From assembly GCA_027625915.1 (NCBI GenBank), contig JANTQA010000047.1, positions 9,548,001 through 9,612,000 on the forward strand: DNA of 64,000 bases. Direction: 5' to 3'. Of the stretch, positions 21,901-33,132 are shown in pieces (within the stretch, counting starts at the first letter, position 1; each line of letters starts with the position of its first letter). Made by a program: the position numbers and the translations under genes. The notes under the pieces are model-generated. The model was given only the letters and a program-made list of their open reading frames with translations. It made no database searches and had not been told where the DNA came from. Origin of the DNA: Anaeramoeba flamelloides (taxonomy: Eukaryota > Metamonada > Anaeramoebidae).

Positions 21901-24865
21901 AATGTGGTTAAGAGGGGATGAAACCCTCGAAATCCGAATTGTAAACTAAATTTCATAATAAATGGCTCAATTTTTTTTTACTTATTTTTTATTTTATTTT
22001 TGATGAAAAACAATATTTCTAGTGTATAGAACCAAATATTTCAATAGTAATTTTTTTATTTTAATAGATATCTTCAATTTATAAAAATATTTAGTTTCAA
22101 AATTTGATTTTTAATGGGCCAATGATTTTGAAATATAGTTTATGTTGGACACTTTACCAATTGTCCGCTATCGGTTCTCTAAATTTCTTCTTTTTTTTTT
22201 TGTTCTTTTTGCATTGTTTTTGTTAGATTTCAATTTTTTATTTATTTTTAACAGCAAAAAAAAAAAAAATAAAAATAAATTTAGAATTACTATAAACCTT
22301 ATTTTTCAAAAATTAAGTTATCGTTCTTTTTGATCTAGTATTTTTCTTTTAATTGTTAAATTTTTTAGAGAAGCAAAATATATGTTATTATTTCTAAAAT
22401 ATGTTTTTAATTAAACAATATTTTTAAAGATTTCTATTGATAGTATCTACATTATATGATTAAAGAAACAGCTACAATAATCAATAAGTAAATATGGAGA
22501 TTGATTTCTCCAAGTTCTACTATTTAAAAAGAAATTCTAAAAATGAAGGATCAAATTGGAAAATTTTTGTTCAAAAAATGGAGTTAATTTTCAAGTAATA
22601 ATTTTTGTCATCACAAAAACAATGAAAAAATTAAGAAAAATTTTAACAAATTCTATTCATAATTTAAAATTTTCTCGAAACCTAAAGGAATTTACCTTCA
22701 AAATTGATTTGACATTAGTTATGTTATTGGATATTGAATTGAATGTTATATTTGAACAAGAAAAAAAAAAAAAAAGCGCAGGTTTTATTTGAAACGGGAG
22801 TTTTATTCTTTGTGTATATGGATTTTTGACCACAATGTTGCTTAATTCAAAAACATATAAAAAAAATTTCGCTTAAAATTCCATTTTTGGTAATTTACAA
22901 GCTCGATTTTCAAAACATTTCATATCAAAGAATCTTTCAAAAATCATCTTTTTTTTATCTATTCTATGAATTTATTTATTAAAAATCTTTCTTCTTCTTT
23001 CCTCAAAGCGGGTTAAAAAAAAATTTAAAAATGAAAATTGAACTAAAAACTTGGAAACATTTAGAGACAAACAAAAAGTGTAAAATCCAATAAAATACAC
23101 AAAAAGTTATCAAGAACACCAAAAAGGTTTTTTTTTTAGGTGTGAAAAGCCTGCTTCTTGAAAAATTAAGAAACGATTTGATTTGGTGAAAAAAAGACAA
23201 GGAACACTGATATTTTCCATTTTCCAATTCAAAAATTAAAATTTTTATTTCAAGCTCTCCAAATTGTTTCCTCCTAAATAGTTGAAAAAATGCCAAGACT
23301 GTATTTACAAAATCAATAAGCAATGAGATTTCATGAAGATTATATGTAGCTTCCTTATTGAAATTTGAGATAAAATTTTAACTTTTTTTATTTGTTTTTA
23401 ACAGTAATTAAAATAAAAAATTAAAATGATTTTTAAATTCGACTACATTATATAACTGTATTTCTCCAATCCCAAGACCCTCCCCCCCTCACTTTAGTTT
23501 TCTGATGATCTGTAATAGATTTATTTGGTTTTGAATATGCATGTCTTTTTTGAGACACACATAGTCAGTTTCATCTAAAGATGCAAAAAAAAAAAAAAAA
23601 AATGAATTTTAAATCCAGAAAACACCTTAAAATCCACTTAGAGACTTTTAATCCCTTAAAATCATTAGTCATTTACGTACTTGGTGATTTGGCAAATTTA
23701 GTGTTTTCGATGCACGAAAAAAATCTTCTAAATCGCCTACTTACCTCCTCTCCTACATTTGTGTCTTTTTGGTTAAGAGACAATTTAATTGAATAAAATT
23801 TATTTTTTTTGCACTTTGATCTAAAACCTAATGAAATTTAATCAACAATTTAGTCTCCTAAAGTTAGTAGTACACAAAAAAAAAGGTTATTCCTTTCGAA
23901 ACACTCACTTTTTGTGCCAAAAAAATGACACAGTTTGCATGTTTATGAAAATAATTCTTTTTTTGAATTTATTGGTGTTTGGTCTTTTCTTTTCGAATAA
24001 AAAAATTTGGAAAAAAGTACACCAACAATCTAAGAACAATTTGGACAACAATTTGGTTTCAGATCCCAAAAAACAAATAATTTGGGAGAATTATTTAAGG
24101 AAACAAATCACAGAAATTACAAAAAGCAAACAAAAACTTGCAAAGAAATATCCTATCTAACAGATCGTATCAATTTTTGTGTTTTTGGTAAATTAAACGA
24201 AACGATTGTCCGATTTATTTTTTAATTCACAGTAAGATCACAACCCAAAACAGAAAGCCGAACAAACTTTATTTTTTTTTTTGCAAGTAAAATATGAAAA
24301 CTGAAATTCCCCTTCTCCGAAAAGTGTTTGAAAACAAAAATGAGAGGACAACACCAGATCGAAGCATACTCTCCTAAAAAAAAAATTATTTGTAAGTTTC
24401 TAATTTCTTTCCATTTTTGTGGAATTGGATTGAAAATTAAAATTGTAGTATTTGAAAACAGAAGTTGTTTAGTTTTTGAAATGTAATTCTTCTTTGGACA
24501 TTTGTATTGTGTCCTTAAAAGTTTGAGTGGAAATATTTGGTTTGTTTTGTTTTGCTTTTTTTTTTAATAAAAGTTTGTTATGTTACAGCTTGTGAAACAA
24601 AATTGTAAATCATTGAACATGAAAAAAAAAAGATAGTTACCTCTTGCAAATTACGAGTTATTTTTTCGTCGATACCATTCCACATTGAAGATTTACGCAT
24701 GACGTTATTTAGTGGTGTTGGGAAAAGTTTTTTTTGTTGATCGGAAACTGTTGAGATCAAGTGTCTTGAAAGAATATTCTTGTTGATGATTTTCCCATTG
24801 TTGATCTTGGCTAGTGAGGGCAAAAATAAATGGTGACTCTTTGATAGAAAGGTTTGAGAAAGCAT
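18975..24865 (-). CDS. TIM44, mitochondrial inner-membrane import subunit, two exons
   Basis: Exons 24865-24641 (75 codons) and 20030-18975 (352 codons with stop) join in phase 0 across a 4,610 bp intron (CAAGAG|GTAACT ... TAAAAG|GATCAA) to give 426 residues, near the yeast (431) and human (452) lengths. Exon 1 starts MLSQTFLSKSHHLFLPSLAK and is basic, Ser/Leu-rich and poor in acids, as expected of a cleavable targeting peptide. Exon 2 contains the Tim44 C-terminal domain: DPNFRIGKFSKILENGLI, then YLKADLEKVEKYFAERPY, IVKRELLDVRDVEFFDG and a final strand ending PVWEVAEIIP. TIM44 tethers mtHsp70 to the TIM23 channel on the matrix side. If the host is anaerobic, this would mark a hydrogenosome-like organelle. 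The open frame in exon 2 runs upstream of any ATG, which is what led me to the distant first exon; that link is inference from phase, length and presequence character. Confidence 0.83.
20950..21290. repeat. Dispersed repeat family C, copy 2
   Basis: Collinear with 14330-14660 (GATCTTGCAATAAA, GTGAAAAAATGATTTCAATT, CTTCTAATATCTAT, CATTACAACTG). Located in the TIM44 intron. Confidence 0.7.
21360..21620. repeat. Foldback repeat with GTTAGGTTTTTTTTAATT motifs
   Basis: Two direct occurrences of GTTAGGTTTTTTTTAATT (about 21387 and 21475), interleaved with the inverted AAAAAAAACCTAGG and AAAAAAAACTAGGAAC. Same style as 8385-8830. Confidence 0.55.
21957..22145. repeat. Dispersed repeat family E, copy 1
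   Basis: Shares its whole length with 41360-41573. The most conserved part is GATTTTTAATGGGCCAATG followed by ATTTTGAAATA at the right end. The left end ATAAATGGCTCAATTTTT is a weak inverted match to it, so this may be another short inverted-repeat element. Confidence 0.65.
23831..24160 (+). CDS. Possible small membrane protein, unrecognised
   Basis: 109-codon open frame inside the TIM44 intron on the opposite strand. From the internal Met at 23933 or 23939 it reads as a short hydrophobic segment (KIILFLNLLVFGLFF) followed by a polar, basic tail (NKKIWKKVHQQSKNN ... KQKLAKKYPI), a plausible single-pass protein. I know no family that fits and see no splice support. It may be chance. Confidence 0.2.
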   Translation: MKFNQQFSLLKLVVHKKKGYSFRNTHFLCQKNDTVCMFMKIILFLNLLVFGLFFSNKKIWKKVHQQSKNNLDNNLVSDPKKQIIWENYLRKQITEITKSKQKLAKKYPI

Positions 24866-25853
24866 AATTTTGAAAGAGCAATTTTGGAAAGAAAATGATC
24901 AACCAACGGTTTAAAAATTATCAGATTCTTTTGCAATTAAATTTTTCACGATTTTTGTTTTCTATTTCCCTGTTTTTGGTATCCAACAGACCAAAAATTA
25001 CTTGGGATGATCAAACCCATCTAAATATAATTGATTTTAGGTTATGTTTATCTCTCTATTTACAAATGTTTTATTTTTGAGAAACAACTATTATCTTTGG
25101 TTGTGTTTTAAATTAGAATACTTTTTTTGAATTCAAGGGTATTTTTGAACATTAAACATGTCCTATTTGTAAAAATTTGTTTTTTTATTTGACATGTTTT
25201 TTTGATTTAAGTGACTCATCACATCAGAGAATTTGGTTCATTCTTGAAGAAATCCTTCCCCACCAAAAAAAAATAATCGGGAAGGTCATTACTTTTGACT
25301 GAAAGAAATTCAAACATGAAAATTTCATAAAAGAAAAACAAAAAACGATCGTTTTCTCGTTTCCAATTTTCATAAAGGTTAAATTTCTTCAATTGGAGTT
25401 TCTGGTTTTCTTTTAGTAGAAACTCTCTTGAATTCAATTTTTGTTTTAACTTAAACTCTTTCAATTTGCAAAGAAGTGATACTGATAAATTCACAAAAAT
25501 GTAAAATACTTTTTATTTCAATATCCATTTTACAAAATTTTGATAACTCCAATTTTCAAAACATCCCATTACAAAGAAATTTTCAGAGATCAATTGATTT
25601 TCCAAATTTTCTTTACTTTTAAACCAATAAATTCTTTGTTCAAAACAATTGTAAAATCTTTGAAAAAAGGGAAATTGAAATAAAAATTTTTTAACTTTTT
25701 TGGAATTTATCGGTAATGTAGATTTTTTTTTTTATTGGAGAATTTCAATTTTATTAATTTAGGTTCTATAGTTTCTTCTAACACTTTTCCATTAAAATCA
25801 TTTCTTGAACTAAACAATTGAATATTTTAATAAATCAAAAAGGTAGTGGGACA

Positions 25854-26057
25854 TACAGTCAGTTCCACTTTAAAGACACAAAATTTCAACCAAATTTAAT
25901 ACACAAAAAAATCTCAAATTAAAGCACAAAATCTGGAATTTTTTTTTTTTACAAAAATTATTTTACTAGGTTCCAAATTTTGTGTCTTAATTTGAGATAT
26001 TTTATTGTTCCTTAAATTTTGTTGAAAGTTTGTTCCTTAAAAGTGGAACTGGCTGCA
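25854..26057. mobile_element. MITE family F (palindromic, ~200 bp), copy 1
   Basis: Starts TACAGTCAGTTCCACTTTAA and ends AAGTGGAACTGGCTGCA. The arms pair almost throughout: ATTTAATACACAAAAAAATC against the complement of GAGATATTTTATTGTTCCTT. The central T-rich loop is short. TA at the left flank suits a Tc1/mariner-mobilised MITE. Confidence 0.85.
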
Positions 26058-26474
26058 TCCTAGTAATAATCTAGATACTTATCAATTAATAAATTCCAAT
26101 CAATATAATAATAAAATTTATCTAGATTATTAATAAAAAATCAAAATCTAGTACTTATATTTGATATTTGTCACAATTACTTCTTCTTATGATGGTTTTA
26201 TTTTTAAATTCTTCAGGAAACAATAAATTTTTTTAAAAATTTTTGTGATATCAATTACTAATTATTTCTCTGGGGGTTTCATAATGAATTTTTGATTCCT
26301 ATTTTCATTTAATTTATCTAATTCAAGTTTTGGTTCAGAAAAATATTATTTTTTTAAAAAAATATTCTTAAAAAATAAGATTTATGGGATTTTTTTGTTT
26401 TATTTTACAATTATTTGAATTTAAATAGTAAAAACCCAGAAAAATTATCAATTGTCCAAAAAAATCAAAATTTT

Positions 26475-26679
26475 TACAGTCAGTTTCACTTTTAAGACAC
26501 AAACTTTCAACGAAATTTAAGGCACAAAAAAATATCTCAAATTAAAGCACAAAATTTGTAATTTTTTTTTTTTTACAATTTATTTTTACTAGAATTTTTC
26601 TTTTGTGCTTTAAAATGAGATTTTTTTTGTGCCTTAAATTTCGTTGAAATTTTGTGCCTTAAAAGTGAAACTGACTGTA
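26475..26679. mobile_element. MITE family F, copy 2
   Basis: TACAGTCAGTTTCACTTTTA at the left and AAAAGTGAAACTGACTGTA at the right form a perfect end pair. The arms carry AAGGCACAAAAAA and TTTTTTGTGCCTT. Flanked by TA at both ends. It looks like the best-preserved copy. Confidence 0.9.
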
Positions 26680-26912
26680 TGTTTTAGGAATTGGATTTGT
26701 AGATTTGATATAAGTCAAGAGAGGTTTATCTACATTTTTTATCCATTTTTTTACTTTTAAAACGATTATATATATTATTTATTTTAGGGGATGAATTTTT
26801 AATAGATCTACTTTAAATTTTACATTTATTTTTTTTTGATTTTGAAAATGATTTTTAATTGGTAAAAATGTTATTGATAACAAAAATCAAGATTCCCTTT
26901 GAAATAATTTGA

Positions 26913-27114
26913 TACAACCAGTCCCACTTTTAAGGAACAAACTTTCAACGAAATTTAAGGCACAAAAAAAAATCCCAAATTAAAGAACAAAATTCAAATT
27001 CTAGTAAAATAATTTGTGAAAAATAAAATTCCAAATTTTGTGCCTTAATTTGAGATTTTTTTGTTCCTTAAATTTCTTTGAAAGTTTGTGCCTGAAAAAT
27101 GGAAACTGATTGTA
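26913..27114. mobile_element. MITE family F, copy 3
   Basis: TACAACCAGTCCCACTTTTA at the left and ATGGAAACTGATTGTA at the right, with the same inner arms (AACGAAATTTAAGGCAC). It has more mismatches than copy 2 and so is probably older. Confidence 0.85.
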
Positions 27115-28019
27115 TCCAAAAGCCCTTATTAAATAAACACTGCACTTTTTAGTGTTACCAAGTAAACTTAGTATACAATTGTCCTGGAAAATTAAATGGG
27201 GGTAATTATGAATAAGTTGCAAACAAAATTAATTTCAAATTTTCCTTGAAAATTTCTACTATTTCTAAAAATTTATAATAATATTTTTTATACTAAAAAT
27301 CCAAAAAAAAATATAAAATTTTTATAATTTTAACTTTCCTTCAAAATATCAGTAATTATATATTTTTTATCAGGTATTATATTCAATATCCAATAAAAAA
27401 TATATAGAGGGTTAGAAAAAATATAATTAATTCTTTTTTTATATCAAAGGAAACAATTCAATCAAACACCCTACTTTGATCTGAAAAATTATATTTTTTC
27501 GTTCAAATAATACTTTAGGTAAGATTATAAATAAATGGATAATATCTCATCTTAAAAAAAAAAAGAAGAGAAATAATTTATTTTGCAAGAAAGGGGAAGG
27601 AAAAAAGAAAGACAAATTAAGATATAAAACAGAGTTAAAAAATATTTAAAAAAAGGGTAAAAACCTAAATTTCTATGTTTTTATAGTGGTGGAATATTGA
27701 ACGGGTGGTTACTTTCTTTGATACAGGCCATTTTAAATCATCGCCATCAGTTGAAAATAGTGAAATTATTATAGATCGAAAAATTCTCAGATTTTGAAAA
27801 TAAATACTTAACCAAAATCTTTGGGAAGGTGTTTTTAATAACTGGTATTTATATAATAAATGAGGAAAGCATTTTGCCCACTTTTCTTTTACAAATACAT
27901 TTTATAAAATAGTTGGTTGTAATTTGTTAATCTATCTGAAAAAGGAAAATAATCAAAATGATATGATTTGTTTTTTTTAACATTTATAAGACAAATACCA
28001 GTAATTGTTATGATTTACA

Positions 28020-29095
28020 ATCAAATAAACCAGTTAAAAAATTGTCTTGTATTAAGTATATCAACATTTTCTTTTGGTTCTTAGTTGATTTATCTTTGAT
28101 TTAACATAAATTTTTGGCAATTTATTTTTTTGTTTTTAAATTCTGATTTTATATGAGTGGAGGATTAAGGTTTACAATCGCTGGAATTTGAAAAAAAGAT
28201 TATCTTGTGTTGTTTCTGACCAGTTGTTGATTTGGTTCTTAGCTGATCGATCTTGTGCTGGGTATGGATTTTAATAGTGGTTCAAAATTGTAATTTTTGA
28301 CAATTTATTTTTTTTATTTCCCAAATCCGAATTGAAGAGTGTAAGATTAATTGGCTGGAACTTAAGTTGTAAAAAAATGTGGTTTGTGGGTTGTTGATTG
28401 AAATTTTTAATTAAATTTGGTGTTATTGGGAGATTTTTAAAAAAAAAATTTATTTTTTCATTAAGTTAATTGACAAAAAAGTAAATCAAGATTCTTTTCT
28501 ACAACCCAAAATTCAAAGGATATTCTTGAACACCTATTAATCTATTAATCTTACACTTTTCAATTCGGATTTGGGAAATAAAAAAAATAAATTGTCAAAA
28601 ATTACAATTTTGAACCACTATTAAAATCCATACCCAGCACAAGATCGATCAGCTAAGAACCAAATCAACAACTCACTACACCCAACACAAAATAATCTTT
28701 TTTTTAAATTTCAGGGATGTAATCCTTAATATTACAAAAGGTATTAATAAAAAAATTATGATTTTTGGGTTCAATGTAAAAATTTTCATTTACCTTTTAC
28801 TCAAAAAACTAACAAATACAATTTTTCTTGGCCCCTAATAAAACAAACCTAAATAAAATTTTCAATCAACAACACACAAAAATCATTATTTATAATGTAA
28901 TATCTTCAAAAATATTAGTCTTACACTTTTAGAATTCAGAAACAAAAAAATATCAATTGTTAAAAATTACCTTTTTTGACAAGTATAAAAATTAATAGGA
29001 AATCTGCTAAGAACCAAAAACACAAATTCTCACAAACAACACAAAATAACCTCTTTCCAAATTAAAGGGATCTAAAACCTTAAATTGAAAGTTAT
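28020..29095. repeat. Large foldback (inverted repeat)
   Basis: Left arm about 28222-28352 and right arm about 28546-28670 are near-perfect reverse complements: GGTTCTTAGCTGATCGATCT with AGATCGATCAGCTAAGAACC, and AATCCGAATTGAA with TTCAATTCGGATT, around a ~190 bp spacer. Weaker pairing extends outward to about 28040 and 29090 (CTTTTGGTTCTTAG with CTAAGAACCAAAA). Non-coding; a single-arm relative lies at 5640-5785. Confidence 0.75.
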
Positions 29096-29539
29096 CTTAT
29101 GATGTAAGCCAAAAGAAAATGTTAAATGAAAAAACCCAATTTATTCAAAAATTGGGATTAAAGGAGTTCTTGTCTTGAGTGAGGAAGAGTGTTTTGACTA
29201 TTCAATTAATGTTGGTTGGGCAATTTTTCATCTTTTTCTTCATATTTAAAAGTAAACTCATTCCAAACGTAATAGGTGCGGAGATTAAAAAATAGCACTA
29301 TCAATCTAAAGAGTTTACATAATAAATTTGAATTTTCTCTTTAAATTTTCAAATTTAAAAACTTTTGACAATTCTTGTAGAGTTTGAAATTGATTGAGGA
29401 CTCTACTGAACTTTTGAATATCATTAGAAACTCTTTTTTCATGATTAGTCAGTTTTCAAAAAACTAAAGAAAAATGGACGTCTTGCTATGTCAAGAAAAA
29501 AGAAAAAAATTCTTACATTTTTTTATTTTTTTTTCTCAA

Positions 29540-32500
29540 ATGAGAGCTTTATTAATCTCAATTTTTTTAATTTTTTGTTGTTTAGGCTTCGAGGTCAATT
29601 CGATTACGTGTGATCCACCAGTTGGAACACCAGTTAATGAACCATTTGGCGAAAGTTTTGGTATTAATCCAGGAAGAGTTGTTTGGGTGTTGGATAGAGA
29701 AGCAACAAAATGGGATGGGTATGAAAATCAATTTTTTTTTTGTAATTTTTTATTTTGTTCGTTTTGGTTGTCTTTGTTTTGTTCAACTCTCCTTTTTCTT
29801 TGAGTTTACAAACAAAAACACAAAAACTTCTTTACTTTTTTCTTTTTCTTTTTCTTTACTTTTTCGACTTTTTTGTTTAAACTTGTTGACAAAAGAAAAT
29901 CAATAAACTACAGTTAAATATTCAACCAAACCAAACCAAACTGAATTTGGTTTACATTTTTATCTGCCTTATCACGTTTTTTAATAAGGCCAATAAACGA
30001 AAATTAAATATTCAACTAAGCCAAACTATATTTGGTTTACATTTCGATCTGGGGTTATTTTGAATAAGCAATTGAAAGATAATTGAAAATACCTGTATTT
30101 GCCAGATAAATGGAAAAAAATTTTCACTTCATTTTCCTTTTACAAAGAGAGTTATCAAAGAAGAAATTGGGATTGGGCTGTCAAATCTACTTTTCAAAAC
30201 ATTTTAATTGTGTGTATTAGCACACGTTGGTTTAACTTACACTTATAAAGGAAAAACAGATTTCAAAAAAGAAAATGAGATTAAAAATCGATCCCATTTA
30301 AATTTTAAATGACAGTAATAACCAATAAAAAATGATGGATTTTAGTTACCATTGCTTAGTCAATGACGAAATGTTTTATTGACAAATACAGAGACTCAAA
30401 TTCACTATAATCAAATTATACTATTCAACACTGTTAAAAACAAATTATAAGAATTAAAATTTTATCTCCTAGTGAAAAAAGGAAACTCAATTAATTCTCT
30501 AAAAAAATTCAAATTTCTAATTGATTTTATGAATCTCTTTGTGATTTTTCAACAAACAATAAGTAAAAATTTTTGGGAACTCAAAATACAAATTTTCGTT
30601 TCTTAATTGGAAAGTAATACTAAGACTAAATGAAATTTCAAACATTTTTCAAGAAAGTTCACTTTTCTTTGTTCTCTTCAAATATTTTTCATTTTTTCTC
30701 TTCTTTCGTCAGTTTTTAAAATACACACAAGTGTAAATATGAATGCATTAAAAAACTCTATTTTTTTAAGACGGCCATATTTACTCTTGTGTTTGAAATA
30801 AAAATTCTATTCTTGCAAAAAACTTACAAATAAATCATTATTTCCTTAAATTGAAAAAAAGATTGAACACAATTTTTATATGTATTTCTTCATAAAAAAA
30901 ACCAAATTCCAAAGGATTTATAATAACCATTCATTACTTATTTTAATCCAATTTTTCAAAAAAAAAACTAAGCAAAATCAATTTCAAGGATCTTTCAAAA
31001 GGTTATATTTACTCTTTAACGGATCTTTTAATATATTTTTTAAAAAGAGAAAAGAGAATTTGGTCCTATTAATTTTCAACTAATAGTAGTAAACAAACAA
31101 TTATTTTGAGTTTCTCGGATTTCTGTTATCTTTGTGATTTATGAGAGACTTTTTATCATCCTCCCACATTTTAGAGAATTCAAAAGAAAAATCCTAAAGT
31201 TTTTAAAAATTTATTTGGTATTTTTTTTAAAAAAATAATTAAAAAAACGCGTTACGTTTTCAAAAGTTTTGGTTTTGATTATAAAACTCACATTACTCCC
31301 ATTTCAATATATTTATTTGGCTTATTAAAAAATGAAAATTCTTAACAAAATCTAAACTTCGGGTATATATTAATACCGAAGCTTCGTAATATTGGCAAAA
31401 TTCGATGTGTATGAAAGATTCTGGAAAAAATAAATTCAAATGAGACAAAAATGTTATTTATTGCACCATAAAGGAAAATATGTACCTTATATTTTTTCTA
31501 TTTTTTATACCTTGAAATATAATGATACATAGGTAGAAATATATTATTCGAGATACAGCCATTAGAAAAAAGTGAGGAATAAAAGTTTTATAAATGTACT
31601 TCAAACTTTCTAATTCACACATTTTAAGTAGTTTGGAGTGCCACTTTAGAAAACTTTTATTCTGCAATTTTTTAAAATGGGCGTATATAGATTTTATTGT
31701 TTATAGTTATCTAAATTTATTTTTTTTTTTTTGAGTCTGAAAAACTTCAATAATCATACATAAAAAAAAATAAAAAAAAAAAAATAAAATCCATAAAAAT
31801 AAAAACAAAAGTAAAAATAAAAAAAGAAACAATTACCTTTTAATTTTTAATTTTTTATTATTTCTAATAATTTAAATTCTTGAAAATTATAATATTTTTA
31901 AAAAAACAAAAATCAAAAAAAAACAAAAATAATAAAATTAAAATAGAATAAATGGATACTGGTTTGATTCTGATAATTTAGATCAATCAAGGGTTGACAA
32001 TATGCTTGATAAAGCAATTAGAAGCCTAACCGGTAATGATGATATTGTCGAATCGTGGGACATGTTATTCCGAGATTTCAATAAAAGAAAACATGGAAAG
32101 GAGAATGGCTATGTACCAGGGCAAACAATTGCAATGAAGATCAATTTAAATGGTGATTTTGGATATTATGAAGATAACAATGGAAACGAAGTCTCGCCAC
32201 AATTTTTAAAAAGCTTGATGACACACTTGACCAAATACGCCGGAGTAGCAGAAAAGGATCTTTATGTTTTTGATGCATCAAGATTGATCATGCCACATTT
32301 CCAAAAGATGTTTGAACAATATTTCCCCGATATTAATTTAGTTGACAATAAAGGTGGTATGGGTTCAGTTCAAAGAGCACAACCAGATCCTACATCCTAC
32401 CTTCAATTTTCTAATACAGACGTACCAGCTCAAAAGCTAACAAAACTACCAACCTTTGTGAATCAAGCAGACTATATGATTGAAATCGACGATTTTAGGG

Positions 32501-33132
32501 GTCATGACACCGCTGGAATTACCCTCAGTGGTAAAAATTGGTTTGGAAGTATCTATAGACCAGATGTATCCTGTGACTTTGGAACTACATCAAGTGGCCA
32601 TTGGTGCCCAATGAGTTTACATAAATTTGTTAATGTAACCATCAGACCCATGGGTTCTTACAACGCTCTCGTTGATTTAATGGGCCACCCAAAGTTGACC
32701 AGTAATACCCTGTTCATTATTTCTGATGCCCTATATGCTGGACCTACTGAATTCGACCACACCAGCGGATATAATGTACCATCGCCACCAGTTACCTTTG
32801 AAATGGAACCTTTCAACAACCATTGGAGCTCCTCCATTTTAATTGCCCAAGATCCAATTGCACTTGATTCAGTTGGTCTTGATATCTTAAGAACTGAACC
32901 TCATATCCCCTTCGCTCGAATAGGATGCACAGATAATTACCTACATGAAGGCGCATTAGCCAACGATCCACCCTCAGGTACAGTATATAACCCATCCGGA
33001 CAGGGGCAATTGAGCAGTTTGGGTGTACATGAACATTGGAACAATGCATATGAAAGGAAATATACTAAAAATATCGATCCTGTTAATGGAAAAGGTATTG
33101 AATTAGTAGAAATTCATCTTTCTGATGACTAA
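29540..33132 (+). CDS. Secreted DUF362-family protein, copy 1, two exons
   Basis: Exons 29540-29718 and 31947-33132 join in phase (GATGG|GTATGA ... AATAG|AATAAA) to give 454 residues. The start MRALLISIFLIFCCLGFEV is a clear signal peptide, with cleavage likely after VNS, so the protein enters the secretory pathway. The mature part has DUF362 (PF04015) hallmarks: QTIAMKINLNGD (the I/V-K-x-N-L step), GITLSGKNWFGSI, ISDALYAGP and SSILIAQDPIALDSVGLDIL. The C-terminal block NDPPSGTVYNPSGQG...LGVHEHWNN is typical of exported bacterial DUF362 proteins. No ferredoxin-like cysteine clusters are present, unlike cytoplasmic members. The biochemical role of this branch is unknown. I chose the Met at 29540 because the shared sequence of the two copies begins there; the in-frame ATG at 29474 lies outside it. 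Confidence 0.92.
29719..31946 (+). other. Long intron of DUF362 copy 1
   Basis: 2,228 bp. The first ~250 bp and last ~190 bp match the intron of copy 2, but the core (29972-31758) does not. A 60 bp piece near the 5' end is repeated: TTAAATATTCAACCAAACC at about 29915 and TTAAATATTCAACTAAGCC at about 30003, both followed by TTTGGTTTACAT. A small hairpin, CTTCGGGTAT/ATACCGAAG, lies at about 31358-31382. No gene seen. Confidence 0.75.

Larger units (their letters stand above)
20031..24640 (-). other. 4.6 kb intron of TIM44
   Basis: Longest intron in the window. It holds a G9 run near 20140, repeat family C copy 2 (20950-21290), AACCTAACG-type foldback sequence (21360-21620) and repeat family E (21957-22145). 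A possible small plus-strand frame at 23831-24160 lies inside it. Confidence 0.7.
24866..29539. other. Intergenic, MITE-rich; no gene recognised
   Basis: 4.7 kb between the divergent TIM44 and first DUF362 genes. Three near-palindromic MITE family F copies lie within 1.3 kb (25854-27114), followed by a large foldback (28020-29095). A 91-codon minus-strand frame at 25219-25494 has no recognisable features. Confidence 0.6.

Noticed and set aside
25219-25494. 91-codon minus-strand frame with a charged N-terminal part
   Set aside because: No recognisable motif, no splice context and no neighbour support; chance open frames of this size are common in this window.
32813-33049. 78-codon minus-strand frame, repeated at 39903-40085
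   Set aside because: Antisense to the conserved 3' part of the DUF362 exons; present in both copies only because the sense strand is conserved.
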